Positions 43,291-55,807 of a DNA stretch of 64,000 nt are shown here, one piece after another. Each line of letters opens with the position of its first letter. The first letter of the stretch is position 1. The notes under the pieces are model-generated. The model was not told the origin of the DNA and ran no database searches. It saw only the letters and a program-made list of their open reading frames with translations. The stretch is from Calendula officinalis (Eukaryota; Streptophyta; Magnoliopsida; Asterales; Asteraceae). The stretch lies in assembly GCA_963853835.1 (NCBI GenBank), contig OY970825.1, forward strand, positions 37,854,908-37,918,907, read 5' to 3'. The translations under genes were made by a program, and so were the position numbers.

Positions 43291-45806
43291 ATGTGCATTG
43301 TAGTGTTTGCTTGGAAAGTTCACCCTCTATACCCTTTCCTTCTCTTGCTTAATAGAGATGAATACCACCACAGGTACAAAAACATATAAATAGATTTTCA
43401 GGTAGAATAATCTGACTGTCTACATCATACATATCCCTTCTTTTAAAAGATCGGGTATCATTATTTTTGTTGTTTAATTTTTTAATGAGACCTAAACATG
43501 GCATTGATGTATATATCCTTGAAACGATCTTTTAAGTAACTAATATAACTGCCCGTTTACGTATAGAAGTCAATGATCCACCCTAAATTAAGCATCTATC
43601 ACATGCCCGTTATCATTCACACTATCTATTGTATGTTTGGTTTTTTTTTTTTTTTGTCATTATATAGTTATAATAATGTTATGGTTGTTTTAGACCGACG
43701 AAGGCAGTTGGGTGGTGGGAGGGCGGAGAAATATTAGGCGGGAGAGATGAGGTGGCGGGCGGGACATGGTTGGGATGTACAAGAGAAGGTAGAATCTCAT
43801 TTATTACAAATGTGTTGGAGCTTCATACCCTCCCTGAAGCCAAGAGTAGAGGAGACCTTCCATTGCGATTTTTGGAGGTTTATTTTCTTATATTTTTTTC
43901 CATATCCCGATTATCAGTTAATATAACTTTGTTTAACCTTGGTTTACTAGTTTTATATTAACATTTTATAAAACTTACTCATATACCATTTAAATGTTAA
44001 AGTATATATGCACCTTATGTCTTTTTAAAACTTTGGTGTGTATCTCATTAGATATGTTTGTTTCTTATCTAAGAAATTTCTTATTTTTCTCATTTTGACA
44101 CAGTAAAATAAATTTCTAGTTTTTTGCATGTGATGTTAGTTGAATGGAGAGAGATTGTTCGAGCTAAGATCAAATATAAACTAGCAATAGTTTGTGTCAA
44201 AAATAGTAAATTGAATAACTACGACTCAACATGTGGGCCTCCTAGTAGATTGTTTTTTTTGGACTCTTAAGTATTTGGGCCTTTTAGGCCTACACAAAAG
44301 GTCATGGTGGAATAATAGGCATGGCCCAAGTCTGCTCTTTTTTAAACCAAAATTGATTTTACATTATAGAAAAGAGTACATAACTTTGATTATCGATTGC
44401 AAACAAAGTTTGACGACTCCAGAAAAAAAAAAACTAAGTGAATTTATGCTTTATACCTAGTAAAACAAACACTTCACTTTTGATTATAAAACTTTTATCT
44501 TTTTGTTAAACAAACTATACCCAAACCTTATTATTCATTTTACATTATAGTTGCAGTAGATTTGTGTTTAGGTTGTTTAATGTACACAAAAATTAATTAA
44601 CGTTTAATTTTAATTTATTTTAATTAATTAGTATATTTGAAACTTGATTCATAGAGCAAAAAGAGTTCAGAAGAATTTGCAAAGGAGTTGGCGAAGGAGG
44701 TTCATGAGTACAATGGGTTCAACCTCATAACCCTTGACCTATCTTCCAACAAGATGTTTTACATATCGAACCGACCAAAAACCGAACCCCCAACGGTTCA
44801 ACAAGTTCAACCGGGTATCCATGTCCTCTCGAACGCCAAGCTTGATTCCCCATGGCCCAAGGTCACAAAATCTAATCATGGTTAATAAATAAAAACGATT
44901 TAAACGTAATAATTGACTTAAATTGCAATGGTTTTTCCAGGTTCAACGCCTGAAATTGAATTTTAAAAAACTACTTAACATGTACGACGATGACGAGGAT
45001 ATACCCATGAAGGATATGATCGACAAACTAATGGGGGACACCACAAAAGCCGACAAGAGTCAATTGCCTAACATATGTTCGCTTGATTGGGAATACAATC
45101 TTAGTTCGATATTTGTTGATATAGACACCCCATTGGTATGTCTTTCACCATCTTTGACTCGTAACATTATCTTTTATACCAAAACTTATAATTATAGTGT
45201 AAAGTATAATTATAGTGTTGATACTAAAATATAATGTAAATTATAATTAATATAATGTTAATTGTAGTGTAAACTTACAGTGCACTATAATTACAGTGCA
45301 CTATAATTACAGTGCATTATAATTAAAACACAAAAAAAGGAATATTCTAATTATATTTTCTAATTATCTAATTTTTATAGTGAAACTTTACTACGGAGTA
45401 TTATACTTCGTAATTTCGTATTTAGTGTTGGTGAATAGTGTAACACTTTATATTTTGTTATGGAGTATCATTTACCAACATTATATATAATGTTAGAATT
45501 AGTGTAAAGTTTGAACAATATACTCTAAAAGTACACTTTTAATATAGGCTTCCATATGCTCGTATTTAAGAAGTTGAAAATTATTGCACAATTAGCTTAC
45601 ACATTCCGTTCAAAAAAAATTAGCTTACACGCGATTTTATTGATCAACAGGGACGTTATGGGACTCGAAGCACAATCGCATTAAGTATCAAAGATAACAA
45701 AGAAGCGACCATCCACGAGACGTACATAGAAAGAGGATTATGGCGGGACAAAACCATCGAATATTATATCGCTCCAAAAGTTAATGTTAACAGTATCATC
45801 TTCTAA
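43291..45806 (+). CDS. TANGO2: TANGO2 / NRDE family protein, five exons
   Basis: Exons are 43291-43373, 43694-43877, 44655-44861, 44941-45135 and 45651-45806, giving 274 residues, the usual family length. All introns are GT-AG and phases agree. The protein starts MCIVVFAW, keeping the conserved second-position Cys, and has the name motif LLNRDEYHHR at the exon 1/2 join. Next come GGTWLGCTREGR, EAKSRGDLPLRFLE, YNGFNLI, GIHVLSNAKLDSPWPK, SSIFVDIDTPLGRYGTRST and a short C-terminal tail. The family (PF05742) is linked to Golgi/ER organisation and, in animals, to haem trafficking; the plant role is not settled. Intron 3 has an unusual donor, GTCACA. Intron 4 holds three 16-bp repeats of ACAGTGCACTATAATT near 45277-45326. 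The frame is intact, so the gene is likely functional. Confidence 0.95.
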
Positions 45807-46497
45807 CGATGAAAAAAAATACGTTGAATACCATATTTGAAGCCTAGTATTTATAATTTTCCCCTTATTTGATATATAAAAAACGTACACAAGCACAAAT
45901 AAACCCTATTGTATATACATGTTCATCCCATACGTGACCATGGATTTAAATATAGTGGAATAAATGCTTGTATCGATACTATAACTGTTGTCTAATATTA
46001 TAAGGGTATTTGAGATTACGATTTGGAGACATTACCTACTTATTAAGTTTTAAAAACTTAAATAATATAGAGTATAAAATGAGTGTTTGATAAAATGTCT
46101 GAAAAAAAATCAATTATTTGCGTTTGGTGCATCAAAAACAGAGTTTTGGAAAAGCAGAGGGTGATTGTTGCGTTTTGAAAAATTGATTTTTTACATTTTA
46201 CATATTAATTAAATAGGTACTTAAGTTTGTCAAACACCAAAAAGACTGATTATTTGATAATTATGATTTCAAATAGTATAATTAAATTCAAATACTGTTT
46301 CTCATAATCATATTTTTATGATGTGTGTTATACGTGACTTTGGTTACAGTTTCATGTGTCTCTTTAAAATGTAATTGTTTAATTTTGGCAAATAGCGTAT
46401 TTTATTTAAATGAATTTTGTTGACTATGAATCAATATCCATAGCACCAATTTGTGAACGGATTTCATAACTTAGGGACTGGCCTATGCAATTATTAT
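45807..46497. other. 3' flank of TANGO2, intergenic
   Basis: Includes the likely 3' UTR; no gene recognised. Confidence 0.5.
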
Positions 46498-46499
46498 TA

Positions 46500-46811
46500 C
46501 TTCCTCCGATTCAAAATAAGTGATACACTTTGGATTTTACGGATTTTGAGGCAAAAGTTTATAATGATGACTAAATTAGATTAATTAGATAGCTAGTGAG
46601 AAATGGGTCCCACACTTTTTGAATAAAGTGGAGTTAATGATGTTTAAAAGTAAAGTAAGGTTAAAGGGGACTTTTCACTTTGTTAAAGTAGATAGTTAGT
46701 GGGTGTGAGTCCCACTATTTTTTGCCAAATAAGGTAAACTTTCAAAATGTATCACTTATTTTGATACACCCCAAAAAGGAAAGTGTATCACTTATTTTGA
46801 ATCGGAGGAAG
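46500..46811. mobile_element. Stowaway-like MITE (copy 1)
   Basis: 312 bp with near-perfect inverted ends CTTCCTCCGATTCAAAATAA, flanked by TA on both sides. These are Tc1/mariner Stowaway traits. It is non-coding. Confidence 0.9.
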
Positions 46812-46823
46812 TATATTACTTTT

Positions 46824-48080
46824 AGTGAAATGTTCAAGGTAGTCCATTAATTTTATTTAGTCCCAAGGGACATTTATTAGCCCTTGGATCAAGAAAAATC
46901 AATGGTCAAGATCAAGATTCAAAACCACCACCACCACTACAAGCACATGTGCTTCTCCGGCGGCCGGAGACGGCGGCGGCGGCGCACGACGGTTGGAGGT
47001 GGCCGCCGGCGATGGTGACCGGTGGTGGTGGTCGTGACTGGAAGCACATGTGCTTGAAACACATGTGTTTTGAAAATAAAGGAGTTTATGTACAGCCAAG
47101 CACACGTGTTTCAAGTAATGAAGCACATGTGCTTCATAACGTCAAACACATGTGCTTCGTGATTCATACACAAATGACTTGCTTGTAAGTTAAATGTGTT
47201 CAGGAACAAAAACACATGTGCTTGGCTTTTATGAAGCACATATGCATCATAATGATATGTTCGTCACTTGTTTTGTGCTTCATAACGTCAAGCACATGTG
47301 CTTCGTGACTCAAACACAACTGACTTGTTTGTAAGTTCAGGAACAAAAACACATGTGCTTGACTTTATGAAGCACATGTGCTTCATAATGATATGTTCGT
47401 CTTTTGTTTTGATTTTTTTTCTTTGTGTAGTGAAGCACATGTGTTTCATAACGGCAAGCACATGTGCTTCGTGATTCAAACACAAATGACTTCCTTCTAA
47501 GTTACATGTGTTCAGGAACAAAAACACATGTGCTTGGCTTTATGAAGCACATGTGCTTCATAATGATATGTTCGTCACTTGTTTTGATTGTTTTTCTGTG
47601 TAGTGAAGCACATGTATTTCGTGACCTGAAGCACATGTGCTTCGTGATTCAAACACAAATGACTTGCTTGTAAGTTACGTATGTTCAGGAATAAAAACAC
47701 ATGTGCTTGGCTTTATGAAGCACATGTGCTTCATAATGATATGTTCGTCACTTGTTTTGATTGTTTTTCTGTGTAGTGAAGCACATGTGTTTCGTGACCT
47801 GAGGCACATGTGCTTTCGAAGTAATATGTTGTGTTTTAGTGAAGCACATGTGCTTCGATACATCAATATCACCACCAGCCCCATTACCACCAGCACCTTC
47901 ACTGTCAGCCACCACCGCTGGCCGCCGGCCGTCGCCGGCCACCGGCGGCGAACGACGGCGGTCGGCGGTGGCTGTAGGTGGCTGTAGGTGGGGGGATTTG
48001 ATCTTGACCATCTTGATCCAATGGCTAGAATTTGTCTCTTGGAACTAAATAAATTCTTTAGACTTCCTAGAAGACAACTC
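46824..48080. mobile_element. Element F2: second palindrome-array Mutator-like element
   Basis: Same ends and orientation as F1 (AGTGAAATG start, GACAACTC end). The TSD is ATTACTTTT at 46815-46823 and ATTATTTTT at 48081-48089, one mismatch. At 1257 bp its palindrome array (about 46942-47860) is shorter than in F1, but GC-rich blocks flank it in the same way. No transposase. Confidence 0.88.
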
Positions 48081-48191
48081 ATTATTTTTAATCTCAACAA
48101 AGTATTACTTTCATTACCTCAACAAATTATTAGAAACATCGATTTTGACCAATATCGACATTTCATCTCGCAAAAGTTAGATATAACTACG

Positions 48192-48721
48192 GCTGTAAAT
48201 GAGCCGAGCCGAGCTCGAGCTCGACTAGGTTCGAGCTCGGCTCATTTAATTTTACCGAGCTCGAACTCGAGCTCGGCTCGTTTCGAGCTTTACATGTAAA
48301 GCTCGAGCTCGGCTCGTTTAGGTTTTTCCAGGCTCGGGCTCGGCTCGATTAAGCTCATTTAAGCTTCCATATATACGAAATATATAATTCTTTTAATTAA
48401 TCATAATATTTAATATATGATGTAAATCTTTTTTTTATATATATTATTTTATATATGTATATGTATAATATATACATATAATTAGATAAATACGTAATAT
48501 GTGTTTATATTTTTTTATAATAATAATTAACTATTTTAGCTTGTTTAGACTCGCGAGCGTAAATGAGCTCTTAGTATGAAGCTCGGGCTCGGGCTCGTTT
48601 ATTAAACGAGCTCTAAGTTAAGCTCGAGCTCGGCTCGAACTCGTTTAACTCGAGTTTTTATCGATCTTTTAACGAGCCGAGCTCGAGTAGCTCACGAACA
48701 GCTCGGCTCACTTACACCCCT
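48192..48721. mobile_element. GAGCTCGGCTC-rich element, hAT-like MITE candidate
   Basis: The ends CGGCTGTAAATGAGCCGAGC and, reversed, AGGGGTGTAAGTGAGCCGAG are imperfect inverted repeats. Each side carries many GAGCTCGGCTCG words, with an AT-rich middle (48370-48540). No clean target duplication was found, so boundaries are approximate. Confidence 0.55.
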
Positions 48722-48982
48722 TCATACAACCATGCAAATACTTGAAGTAGAACATTATAAGATAGTAATAGTATATTTTATTTATCTCGAATTTAAAATT
48801 AATTAATAATAATAACAATCATAAAATGAGAAACACAAAGGAAATGGTTTAAATTTCTAGATTGTGACAATTGAATGGGGTCCTTTATGGGTGTAGGTCC
48901 AAGTATCCAACTATAAAGTTGCCACATCCCATCAATAATAATTCAGTTCCATACATAAAAATGTTTTGAAGTTCTGAACTGA

Positions 48983-50188
48983 GGGGGCGCTTGGTTCAAA
49001 GTGTGCAATAGGAAAGGGAAAGGTAATAGGAATACTAATGAATACAATGAACATTCCTTTGTATTCATTTGACCATTAATGTTGCTTGGTTTATAATAAT
49101 ATAATAATAATATATATAATTTAAATATAATATATATATAATATATATATAATATTAATTAATATAATAATATTATATTATAATATAATAATAATATTAA
49201 TTAATATAATAATAATTATATTAATTAATTAATAAAATAATAATATTTATAATTTAAATATAATATATAATAATATAATAATATTAATTAATATAATAAT
49301 ACTATATATTTATTATTTAATATTAATTAATATAACAATAATATTAATTATATTAATTAATATAATAATAATATTTATAATTTAAATATAATAATATAAT
49401 AATATAATAATATAGTAATATTAATAAATATAATAATATTATATATTAATTAATAATAATACTAATTAATATATAATAATAATATTAATTAATATAATAA
49501 ATTATACTTCCTCCGTATCAAAATAAGTGACACAAATGAGCTTACATATTTTTTGAGGTAAAAGATTAAAGTAGAGGTTAAAATAGATTAAAGTACATAG
49601 TTAGTGGAGAATGAGTCCCACTTTTCTTGAATAAAGTGATATTAATGAGTTTTAAAGGTAAAAGTAAGGGTATAAGGGTAATTTCAATTTATTAAAGTGG
49701 ATAGTTAGTGGGTATGGGTCCCATTATTTTTACCAAATAAGGAAAGTTTTCAAAGTGTGTCACTTATTTTGATACACCTCAAAATAGAAAGTGTGTCACT
49801 TATTTTGATACGGAGGAAGTATATTATTATATTAATTAATATAATAATATTATACATTAATATATTAATATTATAATAATATTGATTAGTATAATAATAT
49901 TATATATTATTATAACAATAATATATATTAATATAATAATAATATTAAATAATTTAATAATAAAATTAGTTAATATAATAATATTATATTATATTTATAT
50001 ATAATAATAATATAATTTAATATGATAATAGTGGATTAAAGAATTATAGAGTTCATTACACCAATTTGGAGGGGAATGGTGTATTACTTACTAGTGAATA
50101 ATCATTGATTACCTAGGAACTAGCCAAGCATTTATAATGGCAATCAATCCCATTGCACACCATGCAATACTCTCAACCAAGCACACCC
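48983..50188. mobile_element. PIF-like element with AT-rich core
   Basis: The ends GGGGGCGCTTGGTTCAAAG and, reversed, AGGGTGTGCTTGGTTGAGA are inverted, with TGA on both sides (48980-48982, 50189-50191). Between them are about 1 kb of TAATAT-type simple sequence and a nested MITE. No transposase. Confidence 0.6.
49507..49819. mobile_element. Stowaway-like MITE (copy 2), nested
   Basis: 313 bp with ends CTTCCTCCGTATCAAAATAA and flanking TA. Related to copy 1 along its whole length. Confidence 0.9.
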
Positions 50189-50191
50189 TGA

Positions 50192-51272
50192 AACTTTGAA
50201 TTAAAGGTTTACCAATAGAAATTTGAAAATATCAATCTAATTATTCGAAACTATAAAAAGAATGCTCAAGTGGATTCTCAAAAATCAAAATTAGCCTTAA
50301 AATAATTTTGTATAATCCCGTCTTATATAATCACTCCTCCCACTAAATACTCCATCATTAGGAGTTAAAAGAAATTAAGAATCACATGAAAGTATACAAC
50401 TGCAACAATTTTATCATGTTTTTCTCATATTCGTATTTTAAAAAGATAATGTGTTGTCACTTCCAATGGCGTTGCCACATGACAGCCCTAGTGGCACTTG
50501 TCCACCTATATAGTTTTCTGCTTACTATATATTTTTCATATAATATAGAAAAATGTCTAAAGATAAATATATTATTACGGAAAATCCATTAAACTTTATA
50601 TGTGTATTGTGAATAAAAAAAAGTCAAAATTAACTCTTTAAATTGACACTCTAAAAACCATATGTTCCTTTAAATTTCTTAATCTTTTATAACTTCAATT
50701 ATACTAAGTTTATCAATTTTTAAGTTTAGTACGTTTTACATACATTGCAAAACTTTGCGTCCTCTTACATATTTTCTTGATACCGTCATTGGTCACTTCA
50801 ATCACATAAAAATATTGCTTGTTCGTTTTGTAGATATTTATCATCAAAAACTAATACATTTTGAGTCAATAAACAATACATCGAACTTACTTTTAAGCAT
50901 TGTAGTACATTACTTGTAATATTAACTTTGTACCAATATTCCATTTCACTTTTACATACCAAAATGAATATTTCAAAATTTTAATTTTCAACCCATAACA
51001 TTATATAATCACATGGTCAATAAAAAAATGAGTTTCATAATAGAGAAATAAAATCATGAATATTGTAAAAATCCAAACCAGTTAAATTTGAAGGGGGGGA
51101 AATTTCCAGTTGGGCCTAAAAGCGCGGGAACCCAAATTTCTTTCATAAAAATGAGAACAACAAAAAGGCCTCTTATTATTTTTGTTTTATCATTTTTAAA
51201 TCCCGCCCAAACACTGCTTACATATATTCGCCCCTTTTGTTGCCCTATTTTTCACCTTCAACTCACACGCAC
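50192..51272. other. Intergenic, upstream of HMGB
   Basis: AT-rich, no gene recognised. A TATA-like TACATATATTCG lies near 51218. Confidence 0.5.
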
Positions 51273-51281
51273 AAACCCTAA
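51273..51281 (+). promoter_or_regulatory. Telo-box in the HMGB leader
   Basis: AAACCCTAA, followed by CCCTAAA. In plants this motif is frequent near the start of genes active in dividing cells. It lies just before a predicted leader intron (51306-51407, GT to AG). Confidence 0.5.
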
Positions 51282-51415
51282 CCCTAAAATTCGTAGTTTC
51301 ATCAGGTACGTTTGTTTCGTTGTTCTACGCAGTATCTAGTTCTATTTTATATGTACTTTCGCGTTTTCTCTATTGATTTTAATCTGGTTATTTGTTTAAT
51401 TTTGCAGATCCGACC

Positions 51416-52767
51416 ATGAAAGGAGGAAAATCAACGAAAAAAGCTGACGCCAAGTATGATTTGATCCGTTTTCGTGTTGTATTTTTAGCAGTTGATTTAA
51501 CATGTTTCGATCTGTTAGCTTTTGTATGATCAATTTTTGTTCTAGTTCTTTTCCCCCAAATTTTCGATGCGAGTTTCCTTCAGATCGTTTAGTCAACTTA
51601 AAACTATCTTCATGAGCATTTTTTATTGTTGTTGTTGATGTTATCATGTTTTTGAGTTTGCAGAAAATTTGTTTGAACTATTTTCTAGGGTTTTTTTTTT
51701 GCAGTAGTTTTAGCTACCAGCTACATGTTATTGTTAAAATTATCATTTACCCCTATCTTTCATTTCTGAGGCGACTATGCTTTAGATATTTTCACAATAG
51801 TATTTTTAAACTGTTTTCTTGTTCAATTTGGCAATCGATTTAGTATGTGTGTATATGTTACTAGTATTATTTTCATCATTAATTTCTGTTCTGATCTTGA
51901 TTCTTTTTATGTGTTTTGATTTTAGGTTGGCTGTTAAGAAATCTGCACCAAAAGGAAAGGCTGCTAAGGACCCAAACAAGCCTAAGAGACCTGCTAGTGC
52001 CTTCTTTGTTTTCATGTAAATAACATATATTTCTGTTTTGTTAATCTGGTTAAACAAAATTATACAAGTTGGTTAATTAATTTGTTAATTGTGTATTTAA
52101 TATTCCAAAGGGAGGAGTTCAGGAAGACGTTCAAGGAAGAGAACCCTGGCAACAAATCTGTTGCAGCTGTAAGTATTTGTTATTCTTTGCAAATCTTTTT
52201 GAAAAATAAGTTCTGGTTTTGTTAAAAGTATGCTAATCTTTGTAAATATGCTAATTAAATAATTTACAGGTTGGTAAAGCTGGAGGTGCAGCATGGAAAT
52301 CAATGACTGAGTCTGTAAGTAATAAAAAAATTTCCATTGAATTTAAATTGATATGTTGTATAAAAGCTTGAATATTTGTTAATATAAATTTAATTGTGTA
52401 AAAATTACAGGATAAGGCACCTTATGTTGCTAAAGCTGAGAAAAGAAAGAAGGAATATGAGAAAACCCTTGCTGCTTACAACAAAAAACAAGTAATTATT
52501 TATGGAACTTATGATATTTTTTCTTGTCATTTTTGAATTATATGTCATTTTTAAATTGTTGTTTGCTGTTATACAACTAGGCTTCTGGTGAAAATGATGA
52601 AGCGGATGATTCTGACAAGTCAAAGTCTGAAGTCAATGATGAAGATGATGAGGGTAGTGAGGAGGTATAAGAATAACTATAAAGAATCAAAATAATAAAT
52701 TCTGAAATTGAGAATTAGTTTAATGCTGATTATTGTTTTGTTTTTGTAGGATGAAGATGATGATTGA
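51416..52767 (+). CDS. HMGB: HMGB-type high mobility group protein, seven coding exons
   Basis: Coding exons are 51416-51453, 51926-52015, 52111-52168, 52270-52314, 52411-52491, 52581-52664 and 52750-52767, total 414 nt and 137 residues. A leader intron ends eight bases before the ATG. All introns are GT-AG and phases match. The protein has a basic start (MKGGKSTKKADAK), one HMG box at about residues 30-105 starting DPNKPKRPASAFFVFMEEFR, with VGKAGGAAWKSM and DKAPYVAKAEKRKKEYEK inside, and an acidic tail ending DEDDD. It is a nuclear architectural protein that bends DNA without sequence preference and loosens chromatin. The exact paralogue (HMGB1-4-like) cannot be fixed here. Confidence 0.95.
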
Positions 52768-53699
52768 GATGGAATATGATGAAATGATGGTCAAAAGTTA
52801 TATCTGCTTTTTAAAACTGTTGACCTGTTTAGTAATGAAGATGATGATGTTGACTTTTATTATGGAATAGTAGAATAGACGATGTTTAGTAGTTATGGTG
52901 CATAGAAAGAACAAAGTAGTTTTGTTGCTTTAGTGTTTTTGACTTTTGGGTAGTCTTCAATGATATGCATTATGCTTTTAAGTAATATAAATTTACTTGA
53001 TGCTACATGTTACTTTGTTTTGGATGTTTTTTGTTGCAATATTTACAGTAGGAATTCTTTTAAACATGTTTTTTTAACCCTAGACTGCTTCGAATTATGA
53101 CATAAATTGATATTTTAGTTTTTTGACAAATCAGTTGACAGTTGACTATGCCAACAGTGATCTTTACTAACACTTTTATATGTAAAATACATATAAACAC
53201 AAAATACCAATTCTAGTATACCACTAAATAACTTGCTTGTTGCGTTACACTTTGACTATTTAAAGCAAAATACAGATGTCTCAACTGAAGGGGTTGTGCC
53301 AACAGCTCCCCCAACCACAACTGAAGTGTCGTTTGAAGTAAAAAAAATCTAACCCGAAATCCGTTCCTAAAAGGAATCTGGTTGGTCGGGTTGATCCGAT
53401 CGGGTTTATTGGGCTATATAGTTCCACCTAGAAGAAACACATATTTTTTTAAATGCTTGGTAATCGGTCTTTTAATGATGATTTTAAAAATTAAGTTTTG
53501 GGTTTGAGAATTACTCATAAGAGTAAGTTTATCATTTTCAATTCAGGTTGATTGTGTAAGTCAGAATCGCACAAAACAAGATTGATTACTTTTAATTTTA
53601 TTATATTACTAACTTATTAAATAAATGATTGCAAGACAATAACTAGTTTAACAATTTTATAAATGCAAAAATACTTTAAAATTAGCATATTTGTTAATG
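52768..53699. other. 3' flank of HMGB, intergenic
   Basis: The first roughly 200 bases are likely 3' UTR. Around 53270-53340 a short open stretch (DVSTEGVVPTAPPTTTEVSF) looks protein-like but has no recognised family. GGGTTGATCCGATCGGGT words near 53385 resemble sequence to the right of element H. Confidence 0.45.
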
Positions 53700-53704
53700 T
53701 TGGG

Positions 53705-54197
53705 TGATAGGGATGTATTGGGTGATAACTCAACACCGAGCCCAACTCAGAACTGGGTCAACTTGGCCCAGTTTGTAGTTGTTGCAATTTTTGTCTGAGT
53801 TATTTTAATTTATTTAGATTTGAATATGTCAAAGTAAGTAGATTTATAATTCCACAAGTGTAGGAAACGTGGGTCATGTAGTTAGTAGTTATTTTCTTTC
53901 ACAAGTTATGTACTGAAAAAGATGGGAAAGAAATCAGTTTTCGAGTTTCCAACATAATTATTCTCTGTAATTCAGAGTATAAACTTTGATCCATTGCTAT
54001 TCTAAAATTAAGCAGGTTTTAGAAGGTGATCGTGGACAGCTAATTCTTGTTCTCGTGGTGTGGCTGTACCGAGAATCCGGATTAGTATTCTGCTCAAGGA
54101 CGCTTGCGAGTGGTGATTTTGTATCTCGTGAGTATCATTGTCTTTAGTTCTTATTATCGGGTATTTTTCGATCCAATAATTAAGCCGATTGCTATCA
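53705..54197 (+). repeat. 5' LTR of element H, with a 64-bp deletion
   Basis: Matches the 3' LTR except for a 64-bp gap after CTTGGCCCA (near 53770) and a handful of substitutions. Confidence 0.93.
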
Positions 54198-54217
54198 TTT
54201 GGTATCAGAGCAAAAAC

Positions 54218-55807
54218 ATGGATACCCGAAGTATGAGTGAGATGAAGAAATTGATTACTGAAGCCCTCGAGAATGATCGAAGGGAGATGTCACAGCAAAT
54301 GAAAGTGTTGCAAGACCAGATTCACGAACTTGTCGTTTCTCAAAACCAACGAACATAAGATGAGGTTAACTCAGGAGGCACTGGTGGTTCGTTCATCCGC
54401 GGAGACAAAGAGAAGTCTGGTTGGCATTCGAACGAAATCAAGGTCGATATTCCCGAGTATGATGGTAAACTGGATCCTGATGAATTTCTCGACTGGTTGC
54501 GTACGGTTGAAAGGGTTTTTGATTACAAACAAATGACAGAGGCTCACAAAGTGAAGATTGTTGCTCTCAAATTTCGTAAATACGCTTCCACCTGGTGGTC
54601 AAATGTTTGTGTGCAACGAGAACGATCTGGTAAGGATAAGATTCAGACATGGCTGAAAATGAAAAAGAAGTTAAAACAGAAATTCCTTCCCATGTACTAT
54701 GTTCAGGACGGGTTTACTCAATTACACTCGTTGAAGCAAGGCACGAGTACCGTCGAAGAATACTCTCGTGAATTTGAATACCTCCTGATGAAGTGTGATG
54801 TATCGGAGGATGATCCTCAAACTCTGGTTCGATACTTAGGTGGTCTGGAACCACGAGTTGCCAATGTAGTTGAATTACATCCTTATCAAACCCTAAGTGA
54901 TCTTACCTTAATGGCCCACAAAGTGGACCTACAACAACGGAATAAAGGAAAATATGAGTCCAGCCGCCAATATTTCAAGCCCAGTATGTCCTCAAAGCCC
55001 AACTCTACTTTTAAGCCCAATACCCCTATTACCTCCAAATCGGCACCCATCTCAACTTCCAGTTCCGATACACCAAAAGCTCCACGACGGTGTTTTCGAT
55101 GCCAGGGCCTCGGACATATTGCCTCTGAATGTCCCAATAAAAGAATCGCATCTCTTATTGAATTTGAACAGGCCGGTGGATTCGATTCAGGATATGATTC
55201 ATTACCCTCGATCGATGAAGAGGAAGAGGTGGTCGGCCCCGATGAAGGTCCGTGCCTTGTGGTTCGTCGAACCCTAAGTGCTACTTTAGCTCAAGAAGAA
55301 AACCTACAACGAGAATCGATTTTTCATACACGTTGTACGATTTCTCAGAAGGTTTGTTCAGTAATTATTGATGGAGGTAGTTGTACTAATATGGTTTCTC
55401 AGACTCTGGTTACTAAATTGAATCTCACAACCCAACCTCATCCATCCCCTTATGTAATTCAGTGGTTAAACCATGGCAAGGGTATTCGTGTCTCGCAACG
55501 GGTATTATTAACTTTCAGCATTGGTAAGTCCTATAAGGACGAGTTGTGGTGTGATGTTGTTCCCATGGACGCTTGTCATGTACTGTTAGGGCGACCTTGG
55601 CAATTTGACCGACGTGTTACCCACGATGGATACCTTAATACATACTCTTTTGTTCACAATAATCGAAAGATCATCCTTACCCCTACGACACCTTCCCCAA
55701 CACCTACCTCAAACCTGATTACACTCTTACAATCTGAACAACATGAATACCACTCTGTTAAAGAGCTCGTGTTATTAGAACTCGACGACAACGAGCCTCA
55801 ACCTTAA
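54218..55807 (+). pseudogene. Gag and protease of element H
   Basis: The ATG at 54218 opens MDTRSMSEMKKLITEALEND. An in-frame TAA at 54356-54358 interrupts, and the same frame continues to a TAA at 55805-55807. Gag marks are EYDGKLDPDEFLDWL, KFRKYASTWW and EEYSREFEYL; the zinc knuckle is CFRCQGLGHIASEC. The protease has VIIDGGSCTNMVS, so the active-site triad reads DGG; this form is common in plant Gypsy elements. The next domain follows in the same frame after the second stop. Confidence 0.9.

Noticed and set aside
46899..48299. Equivalent ORFs across F2
   Set aside because: Same cause as in F1; the repeat keeps frames open by its composition.
49090..50040. Replication origin or matrix attachment region in the TAATAT tract
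   Set aside because: Simple AT-rich sequence in a transposable element; nothing specific supports such a role.
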